From contig CAMZIK010000020.1 in the NCBI GenBank assembly GCA_947307175.1, forward strand, positions 1 through 36,673: 36,673 nucleotides of DNA, given 5' to 3'. This document shows, piece after piece, positions 1 to 6,064 of this stretch. The DNA comes from an uncultured Clostridia bacterium (lineage in GTDB: Bacteria > Bacillota > Clostridia > Oscillospirales > Ruminococcaceae). Numbering within the stretch: the stretch's first letter is position 1; each line of letters begins with the position of its first letter. The position numbers and the translations under genes were made by a program. The notes under the pieces are model-generated. The model had not been told where the DNA came from and searched no databases. It saw only the letters and a list, made by a program, of their open reading frames with translations.

Positions 1-12
1 TAGGAAGGGGGT

Positions 13-49
13 CTGGGGGAGAACCCTTCTCCAAAAGGGTTTCCCCCAG
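13..49. repeat. Long imperfect hairpin, intergenic repeat-like
   Basis: A 15-16 nt arm rich in G (CTGGGGGAGAACCCTT) is followed by its near-complement (AAGGGTTTCCCCCAG), giving a strong hairpin with one bulge. It lies at the window edge with no gene seen on its left. It could be a terminator or a dispersed hairpin repeat; only one good copy is present here, with a weak partial resemblance (GGGGGAAAACTATTCCC on the minus strand) near 19150-19170. The rest of 50-170 is AT-rich with no gene seen. Confidence 0.55.
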
Positions 50-164
50 CTACTCACCTATAAATTCTGATTTATAGCATTAATGACACAAAAGAAAATG
101 GATTATATTTTTTATAAATATTATATATTACTGCATTATGTTTGTCAATGAGCCTTAACAAACT

Positions 165-208
165 TTGCTGCAAAAGAAATGCCGTACAGGCTTTGATTTC
201 TGTACGGC
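165..208 (-). terminator. Rho-independent terminator of the 23-residue peptide unit
   Basis: On the minus strand GCCGTACA and TGTACGGC arms form an 8 bp stem (181-188 with 201-208), followed by ATTTCTTTTG. It lies just downstream of the small ORF that ends at 247 and closes the two-gene unit that starts at 1264. Confidence 0.7.
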
Positions 209-246
209 TATATATAGGGGAAGAAATGTGATACTGCTAAGTTATT

Positions 247-318
247 TTACTTTACGATCTTGCGGATAATGCCGTATACGGCAACTGCCCCGAGTGCTGC
301 TACAAATGCTTTTTTCAT
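247..318 (-). CDS. 23-residue cationic hydrophobic small protein
   Basis: This short ORF starts at ATG 318 and stops with TAA. A near-perfect ribosome site (AAGGAGGAGA, 5-6 nt before the ATG) supports it. The peptide begins MKKAFVAALGAVAVYG and ends in IIRKIVK: a single hydrophobic stretch of about 15 residues flanked by Lys/Arg, so it probably inserts in or lies on the membrane. It follows the secreted repeat protein by 49 nt on the same strand and precedes a terminator, so the two are likely co-transcribed. No family is recognised. Candidate roles such as a membrane-active peptide, a small regulator of a membrane protein, or a toxin-like peptide are speculation. The ribosome site is the main argument that it is translated. 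Confidence 0.6.
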   Translation of the reverse strand: MKKAFVAALGAVAVYGIIRKIVK

Positions 319-367
319 ATTGGTCTCCTCCTTTCAGGTGTTTGTTTATGCTGGTTGTTATTATTCA

Positions 368-1264
368 TTATACTGCGAAAACATATGCGTTTCCGTCATT
401 GTCCTGCCACTGAAGACCTGCATCGGTCTTTACGACTGTTCCGAAGTGGTTCTTGTCGATGAGCTTTGTTCCAGCTGCTGCGCCGTTTTCTGCAACAGTC
501 TGCTCGTTCTTTGTACCGCCTGTATACTCCATGGTGTTTCCGTTTGCAATTCCCATAAAGCCGTAGATCACTTTTTTGCTGATACCGTTTGGAAGTGTTA
601 CGGTGCAGTAGCAGGTAGTTCCGTCATAGGTTGCTATCTCGATCTCGGCGTTAGTTCCGTTCACATCAACGTATATGCCTGATGGAAAAGCTGTGTTTTC
701 AGTTTTCCCTGTGAATCCGTAACCGCACTCATCTGGGTGTTTGCCGTTTTCATTCACATGATCTGTTTCTGTTGCTTGCTGTTCCTTTTCTGCAGGAGCC
801 TGCTGTGTCTGCTGCTCAGCTGCAGCATTTTCGTTCTCGTTGTATCTGTAACCGCACTCACCAGGGTGCTTGCCGTATTCGTTTACCTGATCCTCTTGTG
901 TTGCTTCCTTAGCCTTTTCAGCCTGCTCGTAAAGCTCGTAATTTCTCTTGACTGCCTCAAAGTTGAAACCGAGCATTCTTGGCTGCTGGCACTGCTCATC
1001 GGCGCTGTTGTTTTCTTTTTTCGTTTCGGCTTTCTTTTCTACTGTTTTTTCATTAGCTTTTTCGGCAGTCTTTACTTCTGCTGCTTTGTTTGTATCAGCC
1101 TTTACAGATGCTGTTACCAGCGGCTTTACAGGTGCGTCCTGTATATCGGAAGCTGATGCGGAAAAAGCGGCGATGCCTGTTACCATTGCGGTTGCTGCGA
1201 CCATTGCGCATATGGAAGCGATGAATCTTCTGCTTGTTTTTACTTTTACATTTGTGTTTTTCAT
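368..1264 (-). CDS. Secreted protein with duplicated GKHPxECGY motif
   Basis: A 298-residue protein starting with a basic n-region and hydrophobic core (about residues 14-34, ending near ASAS), a clear Sec signal peptide. Residues 52-92 are Lys/Glu/Ala-rich and probably disordered. Two copies of a motif follow at 125-141 and 168-184: D(Q/H)VNE(Y/N)GKHP(G/D)ECGY then an aromatic pair, each with one Cys, separated by a Gln/Glu/Ala-rich linker. The C-terminal part (about 190-298) has alternating hydrophobics, suggesting a small beta domain. The start is supported by AAAGGGGAAAATG upstream. No named family is recognised. The gene is divergent from a TetR regulator with palindromic operators between them, so regulation by that protein is likely. 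The repeated motif might be released peptides or binding modules; this is inference. Confidence 0.7.
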   Translation of the reverse strand: MKNTNVKVKTSRRFIASICAMVAATAMVTGIAAFSASASDIQDAPVKPLVTASVKADTNKAAEVKTAEKANEKTVEKKAETKKENNSADEQCQQPRMLGFNFEAVKRNYELYEQAEKAKEATQEDQVNEYGKHPGECGYRYNENENAAAEQQTQQAPAEKEQQATETDHVNENGKHPDECGYGFTGKTENTAFPSGIYVDVNGTNAEIEIATYDGTTCYCTVTLPNGISKKVIYGFMGIANGNTMEYTGGTKNEQTVAENGAAAGTKLIDKNHFGTVVKTDAGLQWQDNDGNAYVFAV

Positions 1265-1313
1265 ATCATTTTCCCCTTTGATGTTTTTTAAGGTCTTCCC
1301 TTGCTGTGATTAC

Positions 1314-1342
1314 ATAATACCACGCAATTACGGGATTTTCAA
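1314..1342 (-). promoter_or_regulatory. Promoter of the secreted repeat protein
   Basis: On the minus strand TTGAAA (1337-1342) and TATTAT (1314-1319) are separated by 17 nt. The paired palindromes at 1363-1408 lie just upstream of the -35 box. Confidence 0.65.
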
Positions 1343-1362
1343 TATACAATGATCTGACGATG

Positions 1363-1408
1363 TGTAGTTTAAGCTACAAATGGCGGGCAAAGTGTAGCTT
1401 AAACTACA
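1363..1408. promoter_or_regulatory. Paired palindromic operators, probable TetR sites
   Basis: TGTAGTTTAAGCTACA (1363-1378) and TGTAGCTTAAACTACA (1393-1408) are each near-palindromes of the form TGTAGNTTAANCTACA and are exact reverse complements of each other. Their centres are 30 bp apart, about three helical turns, so two dimers would sit on one face. They lie between the secreted-protein gene and the TetR gene. This is the typical size and placement of a TetR-family operator; the assignment to the neighbouring TetR is inferred. Confidence 0.75.
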
Positions 1409-1482
1409 CAAGCGCCTGAAATTGATGCAAAGCGCAAGCTCTCAAATACTGGTTATAAAGTCAAAAAAATTTTTAGGGCGTA

Positions 1483-1511
1483 TTGCAAATCGATATTTAT
1501 TATGGTATAAT
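1483..1511 (+). promoter_or_regulatory. Promoter of the TetR-family regulator
   Basis: TTGCAA (1483-1488), 17 nt, TATAAT (1506-1511). Because it lies downstream of an in-frame ATG at 1422, it argues that translation starts at TTG 1545. Confidence 0.75.
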
Positions 1512-1544
1512 ATCAGCAGACAATCATTATGCGAGGTGGACGAT

Positions 1545-2120
1545 TTGGGCGAAAAAACCGTAGACCGCCGTTCCCTGAAGACAAGAAAGGCTCTGATAAA
1601 CGCACTTTCGGAGCTTCTTATCAACAAGGAGCTGCACAAGGTCACAGTACAGGAGATAAGCGACAAGGCAGAGGTGAACCGTGTCACCTTTTACAAGCAT
1701 TTTCTCGATGTTTATGATCTTTACGACAAGATAGAGGAAGAAACGCTCGTAGAACTGGGACTTCTGGTTTTACAGCTCGAACAGCTTCCTGCGGAAGAAT
1801 TCTTCTCGCATATCATAGGATATATCTCAGAGAACAGGGTCATTTTCAAGATGATATTCAGCCCCAACACCACGGGACAGCTGCGCTCTAAACTGAGCAA
1901 CATCATTGAAGGCATTTTCAGGCAGGTGCAGACAGAAAAGCAGACCTCGGATTTAAACGACAAGGAGCTTGAATACATGAGCTGTTACCGTGCCCAAGGG
2001 TGTCTTGCGATAATTTCAAAGTGGGTACTGGGCGGTTTTACTGAACCGAATGATTTTATTATCAAGACGATCTCACAGCTTGACCGCAACACCGAAGATC
2101 TTATCTCGGCGGCAAAATGA
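1545..2120 (+). CDS. TetR-family transcriptional regulator
   Basis: I place the start at TTG 1545 (LGEKTVDRRSLKTRK...), giving 191 residues. GAGGTGG stands 5 nt upstream and the promoter at 1483-1511 excludes the longer reading. The first 60 residues form the TetR DNA-binding domain: RRSLKTRKALINALSELL, then the helix-turn-helix TVQEISDKAEVNRVTFYKHF. The remainder is helical and diverged, as expected for a ligand-binding and dimer domain of the TetR C-terminal type found in Firmicutes. It probably binds the two palindromes at 1363-1408 and controls the divergent secreted-protein unit and perhaps itself. The inducer is unknown. A terminator follows directly. Confidence 0.85.
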   Translation: MGEKTVDRRSLKTRKALINALSELLINKELHKVTVQEISDKAEVNRVTFYKHFLDVYDLYDKIEEETLVELGLLVLQLEQLPAEEFFSHIIGYISENRVIFKMIFSPNTTGQLRSKLSNIIEGIFRQVQTEKQTSDLNDKELEYMSCYRAQGCLAIISKWVLGGFTEPNDFIIKTISQLDRNTEDLISAAK

Positions 2121-2126
2121 TATAAT

Positions 2127-2170
2127 AAAACACAGAGAAACTCTTTAGGTTTATCTCTGTGTTTTTTGTT
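2127..2170. terminator. Strong terminator after the TetR gene
   Basis: AAAACACAGAGA (2127-2138) pairs with TCTCTGTGTTTT (2154-2165), and T residues continue downstream. A and T tracts flank the stem on both sides, so it may work in both directions. Confidence 0.85.
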
Positions 2171-2196
2171 TTGCATAAGACTCTACGGAGCGTGGA

Positions 2197-2225
2197 TTGA
2201 CGGCGGAAAGACTTTGGGGTATAAT
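2197..2225 (+). promoter_or_regulatory. Promoter of the XRE/desulfoferrodoxin-like gene
   Basis: TTGACG (2197-2202), 17 nt, TATAAT (2220-2225), followed by GAGGTGAT and ATG 2244. It rules out an in-frame start at 2166. Confidence 0.8.
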
Positions 2226-2243
2226 TCATATGAGGTGATAAGT

Positions 2244-2834
2244 ATGGATCAGGTGAAAACAGGCGAACTGATACGCAGATTGAGGACTGAGCAGGGACTT
2301 ACGCAGAAAGAGCTTGCAGGGCGCATAAATGTCAGCGACAAGGCAGTTTCAAAATGGGAACGTGGGAACGGCTGCCCTGATGTTTCGCTGCTGTCGGCGC
2401 TTGCAGCTGTTTTCGGAACGGACATAGAGGTCCTGCTTTCAGGAGAGATAGACAAAAACGAAAAGGAGAAAGGCGATATGAAAAAGATAAGATTCTATGT
2501 ATGCCCCAAATGCGGCAACATTATAACTGCTTCTTCGGAGGCGGCGGTGAGCTGCTGCGGCACGAAGCTGACGGCGCTTGAAGCGAAAGAGGCGCAGGAC
2601 GACGAAAAGCTGAAGGTCGAGGACATAGGCGGCGAATGGTTCATCTCATCAGAGCATGAGATGACAAAGCAGCACTATATTTCATTTGTGGCATTTCTGT
2701 CTGACAGCAATGTGATGATGTTCAGGCAGTATCCCGAATGGAATTTACAGATCACGATGCCGCTGTACAGGTACGGCAGGCTGGTATGGTACTGCACAAA
2801 TCACGGGCTGATGTATATGGATCTGAAGCCGTGA
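2244..2834 (+). CDS. XRE helix-turn-helix fused to desulfoferrodoxin-like domain
   Basis: A 196-residue protein. Residues 6-65 are a Cro/CI-type helix-turn-helix (IRRLRTEQGLTQKELAGRIN, VSDKAVSKWERG). Residues 84-112 resemble the desulforedoxin iron site: FYVCPKCGNI with Cys87 and Cys90, then Cys104-Cys105-Gly. Residues 130-196 resemble the superoxide reductase iron site: His138 in EHEM (compare HPM), His144 in QHYI, and Cys184/His187 in YCTNHGL. The first of the usual four iron-binding His is not visible, so reductase activity is doubtful. I infer a DNA-binding sensor of superoxide or iron. The start is chosen by GAGGTGAT. The FMN reductase 66 nt downstream has a possible promoter of its own (ATGACT 2839-2844, TATACT 2863-2868), so cotranscription is uncertain. 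Confidence 0.8.
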   Translation: MDQVKTGELIRRLRTEQGLTQKELAGRINVSDKAVSKWERGNGCPDVSLLSALAAVFGTDIEVLLSGEIDKNEKEKGDMKKIRFYVCPKCGNIITASSEAAVSCCGTKLTALEAKEAQDDEKLKVEDIGGEWFISSEHEMTKQHYISFVAFLSDSNVMMFRQYPEWNLQITMPLYRYGRLVWYCTNHGLMYMDLKP

Positions 2835-2900
2835 TTTAATGACTGTTTAATAATTGTTAAGGTATACTTGATACAGAAAAAAGAAAGAAAGTGAGACAAA

Positions 2901-3584
2901 ATGAAGATACTCGTTTTAAACGGAAGCCCAAAGAAAGAAAACAGCGACACAATGCACATTACCCGTGCCTTCCTTGAAGGAATGAAAGAGGCTGAGCCGC
3001 AGAAAATAAGCATCATTGATGTCATCGACAAGCATATCGAATATTGCAAAGGCTGCTTCACCTGCAAACGCAACGGCGGAACGTGCATCTATGACGACGA
3101 TATGAAGAGTATACTTGAACAGATGCTTTCAAGCGACCTGCTCTTGTTCTCGTTCCCGCTTTACTGCTACGGTATGCCCGCACCGCTGAAAGCGCTCATG
3201 GACCGCACGATGCCGCTTTCGAGCATGGCGATGAAAAAGTCGGGCGACAGGTATCAGCACGTCGGACAGGCGGATTATTCACACCTTAAATACCTGATGA
3301 TATGCGGCTGTGGTTTCCCTAACAGCAAACAAAACTTTGAGCCTGCGGCGGCACAGTTCGGGCTGATGTTCCCGAACAACAAAACAATAATTACCGTGCC
3401 CGAAAGCCCGATGTTCAACGCACCCGAAGCGGCACAGGTCACTGCTCCGAGGCTTGAGCTTATCAAGCAGGCTGGAAAACAGTATGCCAAAGCAGGCAGT
3501 ATCGACCCTGAGCTGCTTTCGCTCATATGCTCCCCGATGATACCCGAGGATATGTATTCCTCTATCTGCAACAGTACAGGCTGA
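2901..3584 (+). CDS. NAD(P)H-dependent FMN reductase / flavodoxin-like oxidoreductase
   Basis: A 227-residue protein of the NADPH-dependent FMN reductase family. The N-terminus MKILVLNGSPKKENSDT is the FMN phosphate-binding loop (GSP). Residues about 48-70 contain CKGCFTCKRNGGTC, as in the iron-sulfur or Cys-rich flavoproteins of this family, and residues 77-108 hold the flavin-facing segment with PLYCYGMPAPLKALMDR. It is expected to be cytoplasmic and to transfer electrons from NAD(P)H to flavin or a small acceptor. GAAAGTGAG precedes the ATG. It lies downstream of the redox-type XRE fusion, which fits a role in redox or oxygen stress (inference). A terminator follows. The exact substrate cannot be told. 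Confidence 0.85.
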   Translation: MKILVLNGSPKKENSDTMHITRAFLEGMKEAEPQKISIIDVIDKHIEYCKGCFTCKRNGGTCIYDDDMKSILEQMLSSDLLLFSFPLYCYGMPAPLKALMDRTMPLSSMAMKKSGDRYQHVGQADYSHLKYLMICGCGFPNSKQNFEPAAAQFGLMFPNNKTIITVPESPMFNAPEAAQVTAPRLELIKQAGKQYAKAGSIDPELLSLICSPMIPEDMYSSICNSTG

Positions 3585-3603
3585 ACAGAAACTTCCAGAT
3601 AAA

Positions 3604-3634
3604 AAAGCTCTGAGCAGAAAATGCTCAGGGCTTT
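3604..3634. terminator. Bidirectional terminator between convergent genes
   Basis: AAAGCTCTGAGCA (3604-3616) pairs with TGCTCAGGGCTTT (3622-3634), with A and T tracts on the two sides. It serves the FMN reductase on plus and the 178-residue gene on minus. Confidence 0.85.
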
Positions 3635-3666
3635 CTGGTTTCTTTATGCGATTTTAAAGGCGGCGG

Positions 3667-4203
3667 TCAGTTATAGGCATCAAGGTCTTCCATAAGCTCC
3701 ATAAAGTCATTGACTCTCTCAAACGCTTGCTGTTTGAACCGCTTTTGCGCCTCTTTGGGTATCTCATCGAATTTAACGGGTGGATAGTTTTCTATTATCA
3801 CGGTCTTATCCCTGCGCTTTGAGGCAGACTGACGCATCATTTTACGCTCCTGCTCACAGGTGATATAAGTCACGATGCCTTTGCGTGTCCTTACGCCTGC
3901 GACAGAAATATCAAGCGGAGGTTTTTTGCTCTTTTGGATTTCTGCATTATGGGCGTTTACCTTATGCTGTGAAAGCGGACCTGCTTTATCGACGATGCCT
4001 TTGGTTTTTATCAGCGGGCACGGGACAGCACCTGCGGCGAAGCTTTTAGCCTCGGCGATAAGACCTATCCCCCAGATGCCGTTATTCGAGACGGGAACGA
4101 TAACGTTCATTCCTGCACGATACTGCGAACTTTCACTGCGGTACCAGGAGGCATTACCGTTATTGAAACGCACAAGGTAATAATGATATTTCTTTTCAAA
4201 CAT
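3667..4203 (-). CDS. Unknown 178-residue protein, N-terminal beta-barrel-like
   Basis: I do not recognise the family. The ATG has an excellent ribosome site (GGAGGTGAGAGA), so the gene is real. Residues 1-70 alternate polar and hydrophobic residues (YHYYLVRFNNGNASWYR, AGMNVIVPVSNNGIWGIGLI), which looks like a small beta-barrel such as SH3 or the N-terminal domain of PriA. The middle (about 85-130) is Lys/Arg-rich. The end (about 140-178) is an acidic amphipathic helix. No signal peptide or membrane segment is visible, so it is probably cytoplasmic. It begins 29 nt after the GGDEF gene on the same strand and probably shares its transcript. Nucleic-acid or protein binding is a guess from the basic middle. 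Confidence 0.65.
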   Translation of the reverse strand: MFEKKYHYYLVRFNNGNASWYRSESSQYRAGMNVIVPVSNNGIWGIGLIAEAKSFAAGAVPCPLIKTKGIVDKAGPLSQHKVNAHNAEIQKSKKPPLDISVAGVRTRKGIVTYITCEQERKMMRQSASKRRDKTVIIENYPPVKFDEIPKEAQKRFKQQAFERVNDFMELMEDLDAYN

Positions 4204-4232
4204 TCTCTCACCTCCGAAGGTGTCTGAGTGTT

Positions 4233-5768
4233 TTACCTGGTTATACCGTGAGCTGCCTTGAACTGATTCTTATCCTCATACATGGCTTTATCGGCACGCT
4301 TGAACACCAGCTCAAAGGAATTATCGTCAGAGGCATGCTCAGCCATTCCTACGGCTGCGGAATAGCGGCACCACGGGTCTGTATCCTGCAGTGCAAAGGA
4401 ACTCTCAAAGCTGTTTCTCAGCGACTTTACCAGCTCCTGTCTGTTATCGTAGTCATACCCCTGAAGGATAACGACGAACTCGTCGCCGCCGATACGGAAG
4501 ATCGGAGAATGCTTGAACGACTCACAGATCATATGGCAGCAGCCTTTGATATAGATGTCTCCTGATTTATGTCCGTACTGGTCATTTATCTGCTTGAGGT
4601 TATTCATATCAGTCATAACGACAGCAAAATCCTTGAGACCGTCAGCAATCTGTGTATTAAGCTCGATGACTTTGTTATTATAGGCAGCCTTATTTCCTAC
4701 GCCTGTAAGCGCATCTTTATAAGCCTCCTGGCTGATCTGACCGATCTGCTCATCACGGACTTTGATCTCAAGCTCTTCCTCGGTCACATCCTGTATACGC
4801 AGATATGAGCCGTTGGGCTGACCGTTCCGGTCTTTAACGAGCTTATCTTCCAGCGAGTAGAAGCGCAGGTTTTCTCCTTCTCCGACAGCTCTCTTCAGGA
4901 ACTGTTCCGCAGGAGCGTTATAGTCTCCGAACAGCTGGACAAGCTTATCGGTGATCTCCTCATAGTTCTTTCCGCTGAAGCCCAAAAGCTTACAGCCCTG
5001 GTCGTTAGCCCAGATACATTTGCCGCTTGGGTCGAATACATAGAAAGCATCTGACAGGTCGGAGATTATATTTGAAAGCATCGAATCGAGCAGTTTCAGC
5101 GGTCGGTAGACGATGGCAAAGTAGTACATTACCAGCCCTGAAAGACCGTAGCCTATCACAGAACGGTCGTAGGTATAGGAAGATTCCGAGAAGATGAAAT
5201 AGGACTGGAACAATGCAACTGCGATCAGAGATCCGATAATTACCGTAAAGCGTTCCCTGTAAACCTTCGGGGTCATTTTTGCGATGAGGATATACATCAG
5301 AAGCGCACAGGCAAAAATGAAAAAGTCAACGATACGGTGGATAGTCTGACCGAAATGCGGCACGGTCTTATAATAGATCATTCCCTCGGTCGTTACCGCT
5401 TCGACACCAAAGGCGTGCCCGAAAAACGGATTGAGCATAAGCTGAACTATATCAGCTGTGAGGATCAGATACATAATGGTCGGCTTTCGTGTTCCGTCGC
5501 CTACGCCTCGGCAATACTGGTTGGTGAAGTATACAAGCGAGATCATCAATATATCTATACCGATATGGTGGATATAGTGACCGACAAGAGAAACTGTTCT
5601 GTTTTCGACCAGAAGCGTTATAAGGCTGCCTATAAGCGGAAATATCAGCGAGATCTCCAGCCACATAACAGCTCTGCGGCATGGACGGGTAGAACGCTTT
5701 GCAAGGATCGTGCAGACAGACAGAGCAAGGATAAGCGCAATAAACATCAGCGAATATGTTATTCTCAT
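4233..5768 (-). CDS. Membrane diguanylate cyclase (7TM-PAS-GGDEF)
   Basis: A 511-residue protein. Residues 1-220 hold about seven hydrophobic segments, as in the N-terminal 7TM module of some histidine kinases. Residues 230-325 look like a PAS domain (LSDAFYVFDPSGKCIWAND, LGFSGKNYEEI). Residues 350-505 are a GGDEF domain with DALTGVGNKAAY, MTDMNNLKQINDQYGHKSGD and the active loop RIGGDEF (GGDEF at 427-431). The signature is intact, so it should make c-di-GMP from GTP at the membrane. No RxxD inhibitory I-site is present in the expected place before the loop. No EAL domain is attached. AAAGGAAGTGG precedes ATG 5768. The signal it senses is unknown. Confidence 0.92.
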   Translation of the reverse strand: MRITYSLMFIALILALSVCTILAKRSTRPCRRAVMWLEISLIFPLIGSLITLLVENRTVSLVGHYIHHIGIDILMISLVYFTNQYCRGVGDGTRKPTIMYLILTADIVQLMLNPFFGHAFGVEAVTTEGMIYYKTVPHFGQTIHRIVDFFIFACALLMYILIAKMTPKVYRERFTVIIGSLIAVALFQSYFIFSESSYTYDRSVIGYGLSGLVMYYFAIVYRPLKLLDSMLSNIISDLSDAFYVFDPSGKCIWANDQGCKLLGFSGKNYEEITDKLVQLFGDYNAPAEQFLKRAVGEGENLRFYSLEDKLVKDRNGQPNGSYLRIQDVTEEELEIKVRDEQIGQISQEAYKDALTGVGNKAAYNNKVIELNTQIADGLKDFAVVMTDMNNLKQINDQYGHKSGDIYIKGCCHMICESFKHSPIFRIGGDEFVVILQGYDYDNRQELVKSLRNSFESSFALQDTDPWCRYSAAVGMAEHASDDNSFELVFKRADKAMYEDKNQFKAAHGITR

Positions 5769-5827
5769 CGGTCCACTTCCTTTCCGTGCTTTTCAAAAAG
5801 AAACAGCAATAGTCGTTCATTTACTTA

Positions 5828-5856
5828 ATTATACATCATTTTTCCGTCATTTTCAA
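5828..5856 (-). promoter_or_regulatory. Promoter of the GGDEF gene
   Basis: On the minus strand TTGAAA (5851-5856), 17 nt, TATAAT (5828-5833). The remaining 5857-6064 is AT-rich. A TATAAT at 6011-6016 may serve the lipoprotein gene, but no good -35 box is visible. Confidence 0.75.
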
Positions 5857-6064
5857 GAGCATTATATTATTATAATTGTTGTTCTTTATTATTCTGCTTT
5901 GCAAAGAAGCACAAGGCACACGGGAAAGCTTATGACTGAGGATTTGAAGCGGAAATCGACATGGATCAAAAAGATTAATACTGCTTAAAGTAAATTTAAA
6001 TATCGTGTAATATAATAAGGTCAAAGCAAAGGACAGAACACATAATATAAAGGAGGAAACGGAT

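Noticed and set aside
1422..1544. N-terminal extension of the first TetR protein to ATG 1422
   Set aside because: The promoter lies inside this stretch, and the added residues do not resemble any TetR N-terminus.
5452..5820. A minus-strand ORF of 122 codons starting at 5820
   Set aside because: It overlaps the start of the GGDEF gene in another frame, lacks a proper ribosome site and has a composition unlike a folded protein.
5880..6000. Possible c-di-GMP riboswitch before the lipoprotein gene, given the nearby GGDEF gene
   Set aside because: The conserved GEMM segments (such as GACGCAAAG) are not present in either strand; only GGAAAGC is seen, which is not enough.
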